In this document: in pieces, positions 5,827 to 5,892 of the stretch | Numbering within the stretch: the first letter of the stretch is position 1 | Layout of the letters: every line of letters begins with the position of its first letter | Origin: Rugosibacter sp. | GTDB lineage: Bacteria > Pseudomonadota > Gammaproteobacteria > Burkholderiales > Rhodocyclaceae | DNA: 5,892 bases | Direction: 5' to 3' | Assembly (NCBI GenBank): GCA_030652715.1 | Contig: JAUSQB010000073.1 | Coordinates: 1-5,892 of the forward strand | Made by a program: the position numbers and the translations under genes | Notes under the pieces: model-generated | The model's input: the letters and a program-made list of their open reading frames with translations, nothing else | Databases searched by the model: none | What the model was told of the DNA's origin: nothing

Positions 5827-5892
5827 CTAAATGTCGGCTTCGACCAAATGTCCATTGGCTTCCATCCAAACACGGCGCGAGGCGGCTTCGCC
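5827..5892 (-). CDS. Possible C-terminal end of an unidentified gene (cut by window edge)
   Basis: On the minus strand the right edge is open for 21 codons and ends at TAG (5827-5829). The peptide ends in RRVWMEANGHLVEADI. Its mixed, protein-like composition and ordinary codon use suggest a real C-terminus. The gap to kup is about 170 bases and contains a promoter-like box and a hairpin, as expected between separate transcription units on one strand. I do not recognise the family. Twenty-one codons without a stop is weak evidence, and the opposite strand is also open to the edge from an ATG at 5824. Confidence 0.35.
   Translation of the reverse strand, partial: GEAASRRVWMEANGHLVEADI

Noticed and set aside
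5720..5876. Distant inverted repeat GCCGTGTTT / AAACACGGC flanking the kup upstream region
   Set aside because: Nine-base matches are common by chance in about 6 kb, and no mobile-element genes lie between the arms.

Overview
The window reads as an ordinary chromosomal housekeeping segment of a proteobacterium, most likely a betaproteobacterium. This rests on the protein resemblances: a NlpD-type divisome activator, a CysK with the SVKCR / TSGNTG / GVGTGGT motifs of the enterobacterial enzyme, a Kup potassium transporter close to E. coli Kup in length and motifs, and a spermidine-synthase-like protein of a type I associate with betaproteobacteria. Base composition is moderately GC-rich and even throughout. 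I see no insertion sequence, integrase, CRISPR array, tRNA, rRNA or phage gene.

Layout, left to right: (1) the 3' part of nlpD on the + strand, cut by the left edge; (2) cysK on the - strand, convergent with nlpD, with two small hairpins between and over the stop codons; (3) a 211-base divergent intergenic region with a likely cysK promoter, a CTGTG-A-CACAG palindrome over its -35 position and two adjacent inverted repeats nearer the next gene; (4) an M20-family amidohydrolase on the + strand, whose 5' coding part contains a perfect 12-bp inverted repeat; (5) a spermidine-synthase-like methyltransferase-fold protein on the - strand, convergent with the amidohydrolase across 16 bases; (6) kup on the - strand, 58 bases upstream of (5) and possibly co-transcribed with it; (7) a 170-base region upstream of kup with a perfect TATAAT and a 36-base interrupted hairpin; (8) at the right edge, a probable C-terminal scrap of another - strand gene of unknown identity.

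The genes do not form one pathway. NlpD acts in the periplasm on daughter-cell separation, CysK makes cysteine from O-acetylserine and sulfide, the amidohydrolase probably removes acyl groups from amino acids or similar amides, and Kup imports potassium. The role of the spermidine-synthase-like protein is unknown: it keeps the SAM-binding fold but lacks the usual aminopropyltransferase signatures. All full-length genes look intact, with conserved catalytic residues.

I did not find a convincing undescribed system. The points most worth a second look are the hairpin inside the amidohydrolase gene, the atypical spermidine-synthase-like protein next to kup, the absence of rpoS directly after nlpD, and the structured regions upstream of cysK and kup.
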